From Bosea sp. (in: a-proteobacteria) (GTDB taxonomy: Bacteria; Pseudomonadota; Alphaproteobacteria; Rhizobiales; Beijerinckiaceae): 64,000 nt of DNA. The position numbers and the translations under genes were made by a program. Within the stretch, counting starts at the first letter, position 1. Each line of letters starts with the position of its first letter. Location: the NCBI RefSeq assembly GCF_023953965.1, contig NZ_JAMLIX010000002.1, forward strand, positions 930,001 to 994,000, in the 5' to 3' direction. Below the pieces are notes generated by a model. It worked only from the letters and a program-made list of their open reading frames with translations. It was not told the DNA's origin and did no database searches. Positions 25,346 to 37,645 of the stretch are shown in pieces.

Positions 25346-25990
25346 ATGCTTCGGACGGCCCTGATCGGGATCGCCCTGCTGCTGGCGGCCGGCGGCGCGC
25401 AGGCCCAGGGAACGCATGATCTGAGCCTGCCGCCACCCTCGGGCTCGCAATATCCGGTTCTGCCGCCGCCCTCGGGCTCGCAGAACCCGATCCTGCCGCC
25501 GCAGAGCGGCCAGCGCTATGATCCGGGCGTCGGCGGCCCCTTCGGCGGCGGCGACATTCCGGGCCTCGACCGGCGCCGGCCCGGCCCGCCGCACCCGATG
25601 CGCGGCAGCGGCGAGATCGGCCTGATCGGCCAGCTCTCCCCTGCGACCCCGCCGGACGGCACGGGCATCGTCGACCGGCTCGCCGAGATCGCCCCGGCGA
25701 TCAGCCGCTGCTGGACCCCGCCGCCCTTGCCCGGCGACCTGACGGGCGCGATGGTTTCGCTGCGTTTCAGCCTGCGGCGCGACGGCAGCCTGTTCGGCGA
25801 GCCGCGCATCACCTGGGAGACCAGGCGCGGCGACGCCGAATTCCAGCGGCGCTTCAGCGAGTCCGCCATCGCCGCCGTCCGCGCCTGCACGCCGATGAGG
25901 TTGTCGACGGGCCTCGGAGCGAGTATCGCGGGGCGACCCTTCACCATACGCTTCCACGGCCGCGCGCCGTCCAACGAAAGGCAGAGCTGA
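25346..25990 (+). CDS. Secreted proline-rich protein with a TonB-C-like end
   Basis: 214 aa with a signal peptide (residues 1-20, ending GAQA). Residues 25-100 are Pro/Gly/Ser-rich and contain two near-copies of LPPPSGSQ (YPV, then NPI, then LPP). Residues about 105-205 form a folded part (IAPAISRCW, VSLRFSLRRDGSLFGEPRI, AAVRACTPM) that resembles TonB C-terminal or TolA-like periplasmic domains. No membrane anchor remains after cleavage. Its stop overlaps the next cyclophilin gene by one base. The function is not known; TonB-like is a resemblance, not a firm assignment. Confidence 0.7.
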   Translation: MLRTALIGIALLLAAGGAQAQGTHDLSLPPPSGSQYPVLPPPSGSQNPILPPQSGQRYDPGVGGPFGGGDIPGLDRRRPGPPHPMRGSGEIGLIGQLSPATPPDGTGIVDRLAEIAPAISRCWTPPPLPGDLTGAMVSLRFSLRRDGSLFGEPRITWETRRGDAEFQRRFSESAIAAVRACTPMRLSTGLGASIAGRPFTIRFHGRAPSNERQS

Positions 25991-26460
25991 TGTCCCTCGA
26001 TCCCGAGAACACCCTCGTCATGGAAACCACCAAGGGCAAGGTGGTCATCAAGCTGCGCCCTGACCTCGCGCCCGGCCATGTCGAGCGCATCAAGCTGCTC
26101 GCCCGCGAGGGCTTCTATGACGGCATCGTCTTCCACCGCGTCATCGACGGCTTCATGGCCCAGGTCGGCTGCCCGCACGGCACCGGCACCGGAGGCTCGA
26201 GCTATCCGGACCTGAAGCAGGAGTTCAATGCCGAGCCGCATGTGCGCGGCATCTGCTCGATGGCCCGCGCGCAGAACCCGAACTCGGCCAACAGCCAGTT
26301 CTTCATCGTCTTCGACGATGCCCGCTTCCTCGACAAGCAGTACACCGTCTGGGGAGAAGTCGTTGAAGGCATGGAGAATGTCGACCAGATCAAGCGCGGC
26401 GAGCCGGTCCGCGATCCCGACTCGATCGTCTCGATGAAGGTGATGGCCGACGCGGCCTGA
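25990..26460 (+). CDS. ppiB: Cytosolic cyclophilin-type peptidyl-prolyl isomerase
   Basis: 156 aa, a single cyclophilin domain without signal peptide. The active-site blocks FYDGIVFHRVIDGFMAQVG and NSQFFIVFDDARFLD are nearly identical to those of the exported paralogue upstream, indicating an old duplication. Start and previous stop share one base. queA follows after 6 nt, an arrangement usual in alphaproteobacteria. Confidence 0.93.
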   Translation: MSLDPENTLVMETTKGKVVIKLRPDLAPGHVERIKLLAREGFYDGIVFHRVIDGFMAQVGCPHGTGTGGSSYPDLKQEFNAEPHVRGICSMARAQNPNSANSQFFIVFDDARFLDKQYTVWGEVVEGMENVDQIKRGEPVRDPDSIVSMKVMADAA

Positions 26461-26466
26461 CCCATC

Positions 26467-27552
26467 GTGGATGTCGGGCTCTTCGATTTCGACCTGCCCG
26501 AGGACCGGATCGCGCTGAGGCCGGCGAGCCCGCGCGATGCGGCCCGCCTGCTCGTGGTGCGCCCGGACGCGGCCGAGCCCTTCGCCGATCGCGGTATCCG
26601 CGACCTGCCTTCGCTGCTCGAGCCCGGCGACGCGCTCGTCCTCAACGACACGCGCGTCATCCCGTCTCGCCTGCGCGGGCGGCGCTACCGCGGCGAGGAT
26701 TTTGCCCGCGTCGAGATCATGCTGCACAAGCGCGAGAGCGAGGATCGCTGGCTCGCCTTCGCGCGGCCCGCCAAGAAGCTCAGCCTCGGCGAGACGGTCA
26801 GCTTCGATACGGACGGAGCCAGCAACGCCTGCGAGCTCGCCCGCCTGCAGGCGGAGGTGGTCGCGAAGGGCGAGGGCGGCGAGGTCGGCCTGCGCTTCAG
26901 CCTGACCGGTGCCTATCTCGACGAGGCGATCGAGCGGCTCGGCGAATTGCCCCTGCCGCCCTATATCGCCGGCAAGCGCCCGACGGACAGCGCCGACACG
27001 ACCGACTACCAGACGCAGTTCGCCCGAAGCGACGGCGCCGTCGCCGCGCCGACGGCCGGGCTGCACTTCACGCCGGAGCTCCTGGCGGCGCTGAAGGCGC
27101 GCGGCGTCTCCAGCCATTTCGTCACGCTGCATGTCGGCGCCGGCACCTTCCTGCCGGTGAAGACGGACGACACCGACGATCATCGCATGCATGCCGAATG
27201 GGGCACGGTCTCGCCCGAGACCGCCGCGGCGCTGAACGCGGCGAGGGCGAAGGGCGGGCGGATCGTCTGCATCGGCACGACCGCGCTGCGCCTGATCGAG
27301 AGCGCGGCGGAAGAGGACGGCACGATCCGGCCCTTCACGGGCGACACGGCGATCTTCATCACGCCGGGCTATCGCTTCCGCGCGGTCGATCTGCTGATGA
27401 CGAATTTCCACCTGCCGCGCTCGACCCTGTTCATGCTGGTCTCCGCCTTCTGCGGGCTTGACCTGATGAAGCGCGCCTATGCCCATGCGATCGCGGCACA
27501 TTACCGCTTCTACAGCTATGGCGACGGCAGCCTGCTGTTCCGGGCGGAATGA
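26467..27552 (+). CDS. queA: S-adenosylmethionine:tRNA ribosyltransferase-isomerase
   Basis: 361 aa from a GTG start. It transfers the ribosyl part of SAM to 7-aminomethyl-7-deazaguanine in tRNA to give epoxyqueuosine. Family motifs are FDFDLPEDRIALRPASPRD at the start, LVLNDTRVIPSRLRG, AAPTAGLHFTPELL, VTLHVGAGTFLPVK and MLVSAFCGLDLMKRAYAHAI. The length is normal. tgt, its frequent neighbour, is absent from the window. Confidence 0.96.
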   Translation: MDVGLFDFDLPEDRIALRPASPRDAARLLVVRPDAAEPFADRGIRDLPSLLEPGDALVLNDTRVIPSRLRGRRYRGEDFARVEIMLHKRESEDRWLAFARPAKKLSLGETVSFDTDGASNACELARLQAEVVAKGEGGEVGLRFSLTGAYLDEAIERLGELPLPPYIAGKRPTDSADTTDYQTQFARSDGAVAAPTAGLHFTPELLAALKARGVSSHFVTLHVGAGTFLPVKTDDTDDHRMHAEWGTVSPETAAALNAARAKGGRIVCIGTTALRLIESAAEEDGTIRPFTGDTAIFITPGYRFRAVDLLMTNFHLPRSTLFMLVSAFCGLDLMKRAYAHAIAAHYRFYSYGDGSLLFRAE

Positions 27553-27637
27553 CGGCGGAGGGCAACGCGGCGGTTCCGGCTCGCATTCCGGCCGCGAAAA
27601 TGCTACCGGGCTCCCAACAGGGATCGTGACGAGTCAA

Positions 27638-28300
27638 ATGGCCGATATTTTTCGCGAGATCGATGAGGAAGTCCGCCGCGACAAGGCGGCCGAGCTCTGG
27701 AAGAAATATGGCTGGGTCATCACCGGCCTCGCCGTGCTGGCGGTGCTGGCCGTCGCCGGCTGGCAGTTCTGGCAGCATCGCGAGAACCAGGCGTCGCAGG
27801 CCGTCGGCGCGCGCCTCGAGGCGGCGTTGAAATCCTCGCGCGACGGCGATGCCGCCCAGGCCGAGACGATCCTGAAGGAGCTGGCCGAGACGGCGCCCGC
27901 CGGCTACCGCCTGATCGCCCGTTTCCGCCTCGCCGCCGAGACGGCCAAGCGCGATCCCGCAGCCGGTGCCGCCGCCTTCGATGCGCTCGCCGGCGACGGC
28001 GCGCTGGAGCAGATCTATCGCGATCTCGCCAGGCTGCGCGCCGGCATCCTGCGCGTCGATCTCGTCCCCTATGCGGAAATCAAGGCGGCGCTCGAGCCGC
28101 TCGCGGCGGCGCAGGGCGTCTGGCGCCACACCGCCCGCGAGTTCCTCGGCATTTCCGCGCTCAAGGCCGATCTCTTCGAGGATTCCGGGCGCTGGTTCGA
28201 TGCCGCCATCACCGATCCGCAGGCGCCGCAGGGCCTGCGCCAGCGCGTCGAGCTCTACCTCGCGCTCGTCCGCGGCGGCCCCGTCACGGTGAAGAACTGA
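27638..28300 (+). CDS. YfgM-like tetratricopeptide membrane protein
   Basis: 220 aa. The N-terminus (MADIFREIDEEVRRDKAAEL) is cytoplasmic, residues 27-45 are a single transmembrane helix, and the remainder is a helical TPR-like domain facing the periplasm. E. coli YfgM has the same build, sits before bamB and der, and works with PpiD and SecYEG. Here der follows after 10 nt while bamB is missing from between them. Function is inferred from architecture and context. Confidence 0.82.
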   Translation: MADIFREIDEEVRRDKAAELWKKYGWVITGLAVLAVLAVAGWQFWQHRENQASQAVGARLEAALKSSRDGDAAQAETILKELAETAPAGYRLIARFRLAAETAKRDPAAGAAAFDALAGDGALEQIYRDLARLRAGILRVDLVPYAEIKAALEPLAAAQGVWRHTAREFLGISALKADLFEDSGRWFDAAITDPQAPQGLRQRVELYLALVRGGPVTVKN

Positions 28301-28310
28301 CACAAGCGGC

Positions 28311-29696
28311 ATGACAGCCATCGTCGCCCTGGTCGGGCGCCCCAATGTCGGCAAGTCGACGCTGTTCAACCGGCTGGTCGGCAAGAAGCTCGCCCTGGTC
28401 GACGACCGGCCCGGCGTCACGCGCGACCGGCGCGAGGGCGACGCCACGCTCGGCCATCTGCGCTTCAAGGTGATCGACACCGCAGGTCTCGAGGAGGCGG
28501 ACAGGGATTCGCTGGCCGGGCGCATGCGCGCCCAGACCGAGACCGCGATCGCCCAGGCCGATGTCGTGCTGTTCATGATCGACGCGCGCCTCGGCATCAC
28601 GCCGATGGACCAGCCCTTCGCCGATCTGGTGCGCCGCTCCGGCAAGCCGGTGATCCTGCTCGCCAACAAGGCCGAGGGGAAGAAGGGCGCCGAAGGCATC
28701 ATCGAGGCCTATGGGCTCGGCCTCGGCGATCCCGTGCCGTTCTCGGCCGAGCATGGCGAGGGCACGGCCGACCTGCTCGAAGCGCTCGTCCCCTTCATCG
28801 CCGACGAGCCCGAGGACGATGACGACACCGGCTGGGAGGACGCTCCCGAGGGCGAGGACGAGGAGGATATCGATCCGGATCGTCCGCTCCGCGTCACCAT
28901 CATCGGGCGTCCTAACGCCGGCAAGTCGACGCTGGTCAACCGCATGATCGGCGAGGAGCGGATGCTGACCGGCCCGGAAGCCGGCATCACCCGCGACACC
29001 ATCTCGGTCGACTGGGAATGGCGCGGCCGCAAGGTCAAGCTCTTCGACACCGCCGGCATGCGCAAGCGCGCCCGCATCGAGGAGAAGCTGGAAAAGCTTT
29101 CGGTCGCGGATTCGCTGCGCGCGATCCGCTTCGCCGAGGTCGTCGTCGTGCTGCTCGACGCCACGATCCCCTTCGAGAAGCAGGATCTGACGCTGGTGGA
29201 TCTCACCGAGCGCGAGGGCCGGGCGGTCGTCATCGGCCTCAACAAATGGGATCTCGTCGCCGACAGGCAGGGCCTGCTCGCCGAGCTCAAGGAGAAGGCG
29301 AACCACCTCCTGGCGCAGGTGCGCGGCGTGCCGATCGTGCCGCTCTCGGGGCTCGCAGGCGAGGGCATCGACAAGCTGATGCAGGCGGTATTTTCGGCCT
29401 ATGGCGTCTGGAACCGCCGCGTCTCGACCGCGCGGATCAACCGCTGGCTCGAAGGCGTGCTCTCGGCCCATCCGCCCCCGGCGGTGGCCGGGCGGCGCAT
29501 CAAGATCCGCTACATGACGCAGGCCAAGGCCCGGCCGCCGACCTTTGCGCTGTTCGGCAACCAGCTCGACCATCTGCCGGTGTCCTACACCCGCTATCTG
29601 GTCAACAACCTGCGCGACGCCTTCGAGCTGCCGGGCACGCCGATCCGCCTGCATCGCCGCGGCGGCGGCAATCCTTACGACAAGGCGCGCAAATAA
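28311..29696 (+). CDS. der: Ribosome-assembly GTPase Der (EngA)
   Basis: 461 aa with two tandem GTPase domains and a C-terminal KH-like domain. The P loops are GRPNVGKST (residues 9-17) and GRPNAGKST (199-207). The linker is acidic (EPEDDDDTGWEDAPEGEDEE). Other G motifs include DTAGLEE, NKAEG, DTAGMRKRA and NKWD. The KH domain has RIKIRYMTQAKARPPTFALF. It acts in maturation of the 50S subunit. The gene ends convergently with the SDR gene, 4 nt away. Confidence 0.97.
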   Translation: MTAIVALVGRPNVGKSTLFNRLVGKKLALVDDRPGVTRDRREGDATLGHLRFKVIDTAGLEEADRDSLAGRMRAQTETAIAQADVVLFMIDARLGITPMDQPFADLVRRSGKPVILLANKAEGKKGAEGIIEAYGLGLGDPVPFSAEHGEGTADLLEALVPFIADEPEDDDDTGWEDAPEGEDEEDIDPDRPLRVTIIGRPNAGKSTLVNRMIGEERMLTGPEAGITRDTISVDWEWRGRKVKLFDTAGMRKRARIEEKLEKLSVADSLRAIRFAEVVVVLLDATIPFEKQDLTLVDLTEREGRAVVIGLNKWDLVADRQGLLAELKEKANHLLAQVRGVPIVPLSGLAGEGIDKLMQAVFSAYGVWNRRVSTARINRWLEGVLSAHPPPAVAGRRIKIRYMTQAKARPPTFALFGNQLDHLPVSYTRYLVNNLRDAFELPGTPIRLHRRGGGNPYDKARK

Positions 29697-29700
29697 GCGC

Positions 29701-30441
29701 TCACGCCGGCAGTTGCGGCGTCAGCACCTTGCCCTGCGGGAAGTCGAAGATCTTGCCGCTCTCGTTCCAGTCGGGCGAGGCGAGCCTGACCAGATGCGGC
29801 GCCAGCGCCTCCGGGGTCTTCAGCGTCATCGGATCCTCGCCCGGCATCGCCTCGGCCCGCATGCGCGTGCGCAAGGGGCCCGGATTGACCAGCATCAGCT
29901 TGACCGGCGTCGTCGCGGTCTCGGCCGCATAGGTGCGCCCCAGCGCCTCGACGGCGGCCTTGGAGATCGAATAGGGCCCCCAATAGGCGGTGCATTTATG
30001 CGCGGCGCCGGACGACATCATGAGGACGCGCCCCGCATCGGAAGCGCGCAGCGCCGGATCGAGCGCCTTCAGCAGGCGCCAGTTGGCGGTGACGTTGATG
30101 TCGATGACCTTGGCCCATTCCGCTTCGGAGGCATGGCCGAGCGGGGTGAGCGGCCCGAGGATGCCGGCATTGGCAAGGAGGATGTCGAGCCTGCCCCAGC
30201 GCTCCATCACGACGGCGCCGAGCTTTTCCAGCCCGCCGGCATCGGCGAGGTCGAGCGGCACCAGCGTGGCGCTGCCGCCGGCCGCGGTAATCTCGTCGTC
30301 GAGCTCCTCGAGCGCGCCGGTGGTGCGCGCCAGCGCCACGACATGGGCGCCGGCCTCGGCGAAGGCCAGCGCCGCGGCGCGCCCGATGCCGCGCGAGGCA
30401 CCGGTGACGAGCGCGATGCGATCCTGGAGGGGCCTGGTCAT
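29701..30441 (-). CDS. SDR-family oxidoreductase
   Basis: 246 aa classical short-chain dehydrogenase/reductase. The nucleotide-binding motif GASRGIG is at residues 14-20, NAGI follows at 91-94, and the catalytic pair is Tyr157/Lys161 in YSISK, with Ser near 144. The substrate cannot be predicted. It follows purF on the minus strand with 4 nt between them, a pairing I recall from other Hyphomicrobiales. Confidence 0.9.
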   Translation of the reverse strand: MTRPLQDRIALVTGASRGIGRAAALAFAEAGAHVVALARTTGALEELDDEITAAGGSATLVPLDLADAGGLEKLGAVVMERWGRLDILLANAGILGPLTPLGHASEAEWAKVIDINVTANWRLLKALDPALRASDAGRVLMMSSGAAHKCTAYWGPYSISKAAVEALGRTYAAETATTPVKLMLVNPGPLRTRMRAEAMPGEDPMTLKTPEALAPHLVRLASPDWNESGKIFDFPQGKVLTPQLPA

Positions 30442-30445
30442 GGGC

Positions 30446-31918
30446 TCAGCCGGCTTCGGCCAGCAGGGAGAGCTGCTGCTTGCCGGTCTCGCCGACCATG
30501 TCGGTGAGCGAGGTCGGGTAGTCGCCGGTGAAGCAATGGTCGGTGAATTGCGGCCTCAGCGGATCGCGCCGCTCATGGCCCATCGCCCGGTAGAGCCCGT
30601 CGACCGAGATGAAGGCGAGCGAATCGGCCCCGACGAACTGGCGCATCTCCTCCAGCGAATGGGTGGCGGCGAGCAGCTTCTGCCGGTCGGGCGTGTCGAT
30701 GCCGTAATAGTCGGGATGGGTGATCGGCGGCGAGGAGATGCGGAAATGCACCTCGCGCGCCCCGGCCTCGCGCATCATCTTGACGATCTTGAACGAGGTC
30801 GTGCCGCGCACGATCGAATCGTCGACCAGGATGATGCGCTTGCCCTCGACCACCGAGCGGTTGGCCGAATGCTTCAGCTTGACGCCGAGCTCGCGCACCT
30901 TCTGCGTCGGCTCGATGAAGGTGCGCCCGACATAATGGTTGCGGATGATGCCGAGCTCGAAGGGGATGCCGCTCGCCTGGGCATAGCCGAGCGCGGCGGG
31001 CACGCCCGAATCCGGCACCGGCACGACGACGTCGGCCTCGGCCGGGGCCTCCCGGGCCAGCACCGCGCCCATCGCCTTGCGGCGCTCGTAGATGCTGCGG
31101 CCCTTCACCACCGAATCGGGGCGGGCGAAATAGATGTACTCGAAGATGCAGGGCCGCTCCGGCACGGGCGGGAAGGGCTTGTGGCTCTCGATCCCGCTCT
31201 CGGAGATGATCACGACCTCGCCGTTCTCGATCTCGCGGACGAATTTGGCGCCGATGATGTCGAGCGCGCAGGTCTCGGAGGTCAGGATCGGCGCGCCGTC
31301 GAGCTCGCCCAGCACCAGCGGGCGGATGCCGAGCGGGTCGCGCACGCCGATCAGCTTCTTGTTGGTCATGCCGACGAAGGCATAGGCGCCCTCTATCTGG
31401 CGGATCGCCTCGATGAAGCGGTCGACGAAGCGCGCCTTGCGGCTGCGCGCGACGAGGTGCAGCAGAACTTCGGTATCCGAGGTCGACTGGTAGAGCGCGC
31501 CGTCGCGGACGAGGTTGCGCCTGAGCGTCAGCCCGTTGGTGAGGTTGCCGTTATGGGCGACCGCGAAGCCGCCGCCGTGCAGATCGGCGAAGAGCGGCTG
31601 GACGTTGCGCAGGATCGTTCCGCCGGTGGTCGAATAGCGGACATGGCCGATCGCCTGCGGGCCCTTGAGCTCGTCGATGACGCTCGCTTCCGAGAAGGCG
31701 TCGCCGACGAGGCCGAGCCGGCGCTCGGAATGGAAGCGCTTGCCATCGAAGGAGACGATGCCCGCCGCCTCCTGGCCGCGATGCTGGAGCGCGTGCAGGC
31801 CGAGCGCCGTCAGCGCCGCCGCGTCGGCATGACCGTAGATGCCGAAGACGCCGCATTCTTCCCTGAGCCGGTCGGCATCGGGGTCGAAGGCGGTAACGCT
31901 CTCGGTATGCGAGGTCAT
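30446..31918 (-). CDS. purF: Amidophosphoribosyltransferase
   Basis: 490 aa. First committed step of purine synthesis: PRPP plus glutamine gives phosphoribosylamine. An N-terminal propeptide of about 21 residues precedes the nucleophile Cys22 (ECGVFGIYGH). The PRPP site is IILVDDSIVRGTT, and later cysteines suit the 4Fe-4S form. The ATG at 31918 has GGAG 6 nt upstream; a TTG at 31945 would add nine residues without a good ribosome site. cvpA lies 40 nt upstream on the same strand. Confidence 0.96.
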   Translation of the reverse strand: MTSHTESVTAFDPDADRLREECGVFGIYGHADAAALTALGLHALQHRGQEAAGIVSFDGKRFHSERRLGLVGDAFSEASVIDELKGPQAIGHVRYSTTGGTILRNVQPLFADLHGGGFAVAHNGNLTNGLTLRRNLVRDGALYQSTSDTEVLLHLVARSRKARFVDRFIEAIRQIEGAYAFVGMTNKKLIGVRDPLGIRPLVLGELDGAPILTSETCALDIIGAKFVREIENGEVVIISESGIESHKPFPPVPERPCIFEYIYFARPDSVVKGRSIYERRKAMGAVLAREAPAEADVVVPVPDSGVPAALGYAQASGIPFELGIIRNHYVGRTFIEPTQKVRELGVKLKHSANRSVVEGKRIILVDDSIVRGTTSFKIVKMMREAGAREVHFRISSPPITHPDYYGIDTPDRQKLLAATHSLEEMRQFVGADSLAFISVDGLYRAMGHERRDPLRPQFTDHCFTGDYPTSLTDMVGETGKQQLSLLAEAG

Positions 31919-31958
31919 GTCGAGCTCCAGGAGGGCCGCGGGCAAACTCTCTTACGCG

Positions 31959-32570
31959 CTAATTAGGGACGGGCGGGGCGGGCGCAACCGGCGCCGGGCT
32001 GCGCGGCTCCTCCGCCGGAGCCTCGGTCGCTTCCTCCGGCTTCTGCTTCTTCAGGAGGTTCCTGATGAACTCGGCGTTGACGTCATGCGGCAGCATGGCG
32101 ATCAGCGAGCGGCCGGTTTCCTCCAGCATCGGCTTGGCCTTGGCGTCCCGGGCCCAGACCGGCATCTTCTCGGCGCCGACCAGCGCCGCGAAGAACAGGT
32201 AGCCGATCACCGCCAGAAGCAGGCCGCGCGCCGCGCCGAAGACGAAGCCGAGCGTGCGGTCGAGCGCGCCGATGCGCGAATCGAGCACGAAGTCGGAAAT
32301 CCGCGCCGTGATCAGCGAGACCACGATCAGCGTGCCGAGGAACAGCGCCGCGATCGCCGCGACGAGCGCGATCGTATCCTGCGCGGAGCTTGCCGGGATG
32401 TACTGCTTCACGAAGGGCACGAGCTGCGGGTGGAAGATCCAGGCGACGGCCGCCGCCGCGACCCAGGAGGCGATCGCCAGCACCTCGCGCGTGAAGCCGC
32501 GGACGGCTGCGAGCAAAGCCGAGATCAAAACCACGCCGATGACGACGAGATCGAGAATGGTGACAGGCAT
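31959..32570 (-). CDS. cvpA: CvpA family inner-membrane protein
   Basis: 203 aa with four transmembrane helices in the first 150 residues (ILDLVVIGVVLISALLAAVR, and others) and the conserved GFTREVLAIASWVAA and DRTLGFVFGAARG. The C-terminal 35 residues are Pro/Ala/Glu-rich and soluble. In E. coli CvpA is needed for colicin V production and envelope stress tolerance. It lies directly before purF, as in many proteobacteria. Confidence 0.9.
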   Translation of the reverse strand: MPVTILDLVVIGVVLISALLAAVRGFTREVLAIASWVAAAAVAWIFHPQLVPFVKQYIPASSAQDTIALVAAIAALFLGTLIVVSLITARISDFVLDSRIGALDRTLGFVFGAARGLLLAVIGYLFFAALVGAEKMPVWARDAKAKPMLEETGRSLIAMLPHDVNAEFIRNLLKKQKPEEATEAPAEEPRSPAPVAPAPPVPN

Positions 32571-32675
32571 GGAAGGGCCGCTTTGCTGTGGTCAGGTGCC
32601 GACCGGCCGTGAGGCAGCGGCCGTTTCGGCTTTGCTATACGCGTTCCGGGCCTCTGCGTCACCCTTCCGGCGACG

Positions 32676-34076
<1,401 letters not shown>

Positions 34077-34085
34077 CGCTAAACC

Positions 34086-34216
34086 GTCATTCCGGGGCGC
34101 GGCGAAGCCGTGAACCCGGAACCTACGGCGGCCCGCGACCTTTGCCGCGCGTGATGGCAGCCGCTCACCCAGTCGCGGGTTCCGGGTTCTTCGCTGGCGC
34201 GAAGCCCCGGAATGAC
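34086..34216. repeat. Palindromic intergenic repeat, long form
   Basis: Outer arms GTCATTCCGGGGC and GCCCCGGAATGAC flank inner arms AACCCGGAACC and GGTTCCGGGTT, with a core that includes a GCCGCTCACCC stretch shared with other long copies. It fills the gap between alr and radA on the minus strand and would form a branched hairpin in that transcript. Confidence 0.88.
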
Positions 34217-34233
34217 GGCGGGGGCATTCACCT

Positions 34234-35345
34234 TCACAGCCCGACATAGCGCCGCGCATAGCGGCGGCCGAGGCTAGTCAGGATCTCGTAGCCGATCGTC
34301 TTGGCCCCGGCGCCGACCGTATCGATGTCGAGCTCCCCTCCGATCAGGATGACGCTTTCGCCGCGCCTTCCGGCATCCTCCGGCGCGTCGGTGACGTCGA
34401 GGATGATCAGGTCCATCGAGACCGAGCCGACGAAGGGGCACAAGACGCCGCCGACCAGCGCCGAGCCGCCGGTCGAGCCGTCGGTCCAGCTCGCATTGCG
34501 CGGATAGCCGTCGGCATAGCCCAGGCAGATCGTCGCGAGCTTGCGCCTGCCCGTGGCGGTCCAGCGGCCGTTATAGCCGACTTGCGCGCCCGGCTCGACC
34601 TCGCGGGTCTGGATGATCGGCGCCTCCAGCCCGACGACCGGCCGCATCGGGTTCGGCCTGCCGGGCGTGGGATTGCCGCCATAGAGCGCATAGCCCGGCC
34701 GGGTGAGCTGATAGGACGGGCAGTCCCTGAGGAAATGGCCGGAGGAGTTGAGCAGCGAGGCCGGCAGGCCGGGAAAGGCGGCCGCGATTTCGGCGAAGGC
34801 GGCGATCTGGCGGGCATTGGCCGGGTCGCCCTCGTCCTCGGAGGAGGAGAAATGGCTCATCACCAGCCCGATCCCCGCCGCCGCGAACTCGTCCGGCCGC
34901 TCGCGGGCAAGCGCGAGCCCCTCGGCCGTCGGGAACCCGAGCCGGTTCATAGCGGTGTCGATATGCAGCGCAGCCGGCCGGACCTGCGCGCCGGTCTGCC
35001 GGAACGAGGCCCATTCCAGCACTTCCTCCCGTGAGCCCAGCACCGGCGAGAGCGCATGCCGGGCATAAGCCTCGCAGGCTCCGGGCAGGAGGCCGTTGAG
35101 GACGTAGACCGTCGCTTCCGGTGCCGCCTTTCGCGCGCGGATGCCTTCCAGGACATGCGCGACGAAGAAGTCGCGGCAGCCCGCCCGCGCGAGCACTGTC
35201 ACCGCCGGCTCGATGCCGATGCCATAGGCGTCGGCCTTGACCACGGCGCCGGCCTCGGCGCCCGCCCGCCGGGCGAGCGCGCGCCAGTTCGCGATGAGCG
35301 CGTCGAGATCGATGGTCAGCGTCGCGCCATGGGCGGTATCGGGCA

Positions 35346-35349
<4 letters not shown>
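34234..35349 (-). CDS. alr: Alanine racemase
   Basis: 371 aa PLP enzyme making D-alanine for peptidoglycan. Lys38 in VVKADAYGIG is the PLP lysine, and the second catalytic base Tyr lies in VGYNGRWTA. Substrate loop residues are in FVGSVSMDLIILDV. The start overlaps the dnaB stop by 4 nt (ATGA); a second ATG stands one codon later. Being coupled to dnaB is common in this order. Cytosolic. Confidence 0.95.
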
Positions 35350-36833
<1,484 letters not shown>

Positions 36834-36996
36834 GGCCGTCCCGATAAATCAATGCCGAGCGAAATCAAGCCGACAATCAGCCGCGCGGACCTGCGTCCGG
36901 GGCCGTCCCGAGTCGGCGGAAAACTAACTTAACATGCTGACAGTTGGTGCCAGCATCCCGCGGCTCCATCCACGCCTTTGCACAGGCCTCGAACCG

Positions 36997-37023
36997 AAAA
37001 AGGCGCCGTGTTGCCACGGCGCC
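36997..37023 (-). terminator. Intrinsic terminator after rplI
   Basis: On the minus strand GGCGCCGTG, loop GCAA, CACGGCGCC form a perfect 9-bp stem followed by TTTTT. It lies 28 bp after the rplI stop and closes the rpsF-rpsR-DUF2232-rplI operon before dnaB. Confidence 0.85.
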
Positions 37024-37051
37024 CTTGACTCGTTTTCTCGTGCGTCGGGTC

Positions 37052-37615
37052 TCAGAGCTCGGCGTCGCCGGCCTCGGCCAGCGCGGCGCCGACCTCGAGG
37101 CCGAGATCGTCGAGGTCGAACTCCTCGCGGGCGGTGACGTTCTCGCCGGCAGCCTGGCGCTCGGCTTCCCCGGCCGAGCGGGCGACGTTGACGGTGATCG
37201 TGACCGAGACCTCAGGATGCAGCACGACCGGGACGGTGTGCAGGCCCAGCGTTTTGATCGGGTGGTTCAGCGTCACCTGGCCGCGCGAGACGTTGAAGCC
37301 GTCCTTGGTCAGCGCCTCGGCGATGTCGCGGGTCGAGACCGAGCCGTAGAGCACGCCCGATTCGCCCGACTGGCGCAGGATGGTGACGCTCTGGCCGTCG
37401 AGGCGCGAGGCGACCGCGCCGGCCTCGGACTTCAGCTCGAGGTTGCGGGTCTCGAGCTCGAGCTTCTGGCTCTCGAAGCGCTTCCTGTTGTCGTCGGTGG
37501 CGCGCAGCGCCTTGCCGCGGGCGAGCAGGTAGTTGCGGCCGAAGCCGTCGCGCACCTTCACCACGTCGCCCATCTGGCCGAGCTTGGCGACGCGTTCGAG
37601 CAGGATCACTTCCAT
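37052..37615 (-). CDS. rplI: 50S ribosomal protein L9
   Basis: 187 aa. The N-terminal globular domain begins MEVILLERVAKLGQMGDVVK and is followed by the long connecting helix (LELETRNLELK) and the C-terminal rRNA-binding domain. An acidic tail of about 35 residues (EEFDLDDLGLEV and beyond) exceeds the ~150-aa standard form but is usual in alphaproteobacteria. AAGGAG stands 7 nt before the ATG, which decides against the upstream in-frame ATG at 37636. Confidence 0.97.
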   Translation of the reverse strand: MEVILLERVAKLGQMGDVVKVRDGFGRNYLLARGKALRATDDNRKRFESQKLELETRNLELKSEAGAVASRLDGQSVTILRQSGESGVLYGSVSTRDIAEALTKDGFNVSRGQVTLNHPIKTLGLHTVPVVLHPEVSVTITVNVARSAGEAERQAAGENVTAREEFDLDDLGLEVGAALAEAGDAEL

Positions 37616-37645
37616 TGTTCTTCTCCTTGATTTCAAGTCTGTTTG

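Noticed and set aside
29990..31966. A 658-codon plus-strand frame opposite the SDR gene and purF
   Set aside because: The real genes are on the minus strand with full motifs. The plus-strand product has composition typical of antisense frames.
34077..34259. Longer radA from 34259
   Set aside because: The extra codons lie in the palindromic repeat, and the zinc-finger N-terminus begins at 34076.
36834..36996. dnaB promoter TTGATT-16 bp-TATCGG on the minus strand
   Set aside because: The start would fall at the ATG itself, making a leaderless message. The match is too weak to report.
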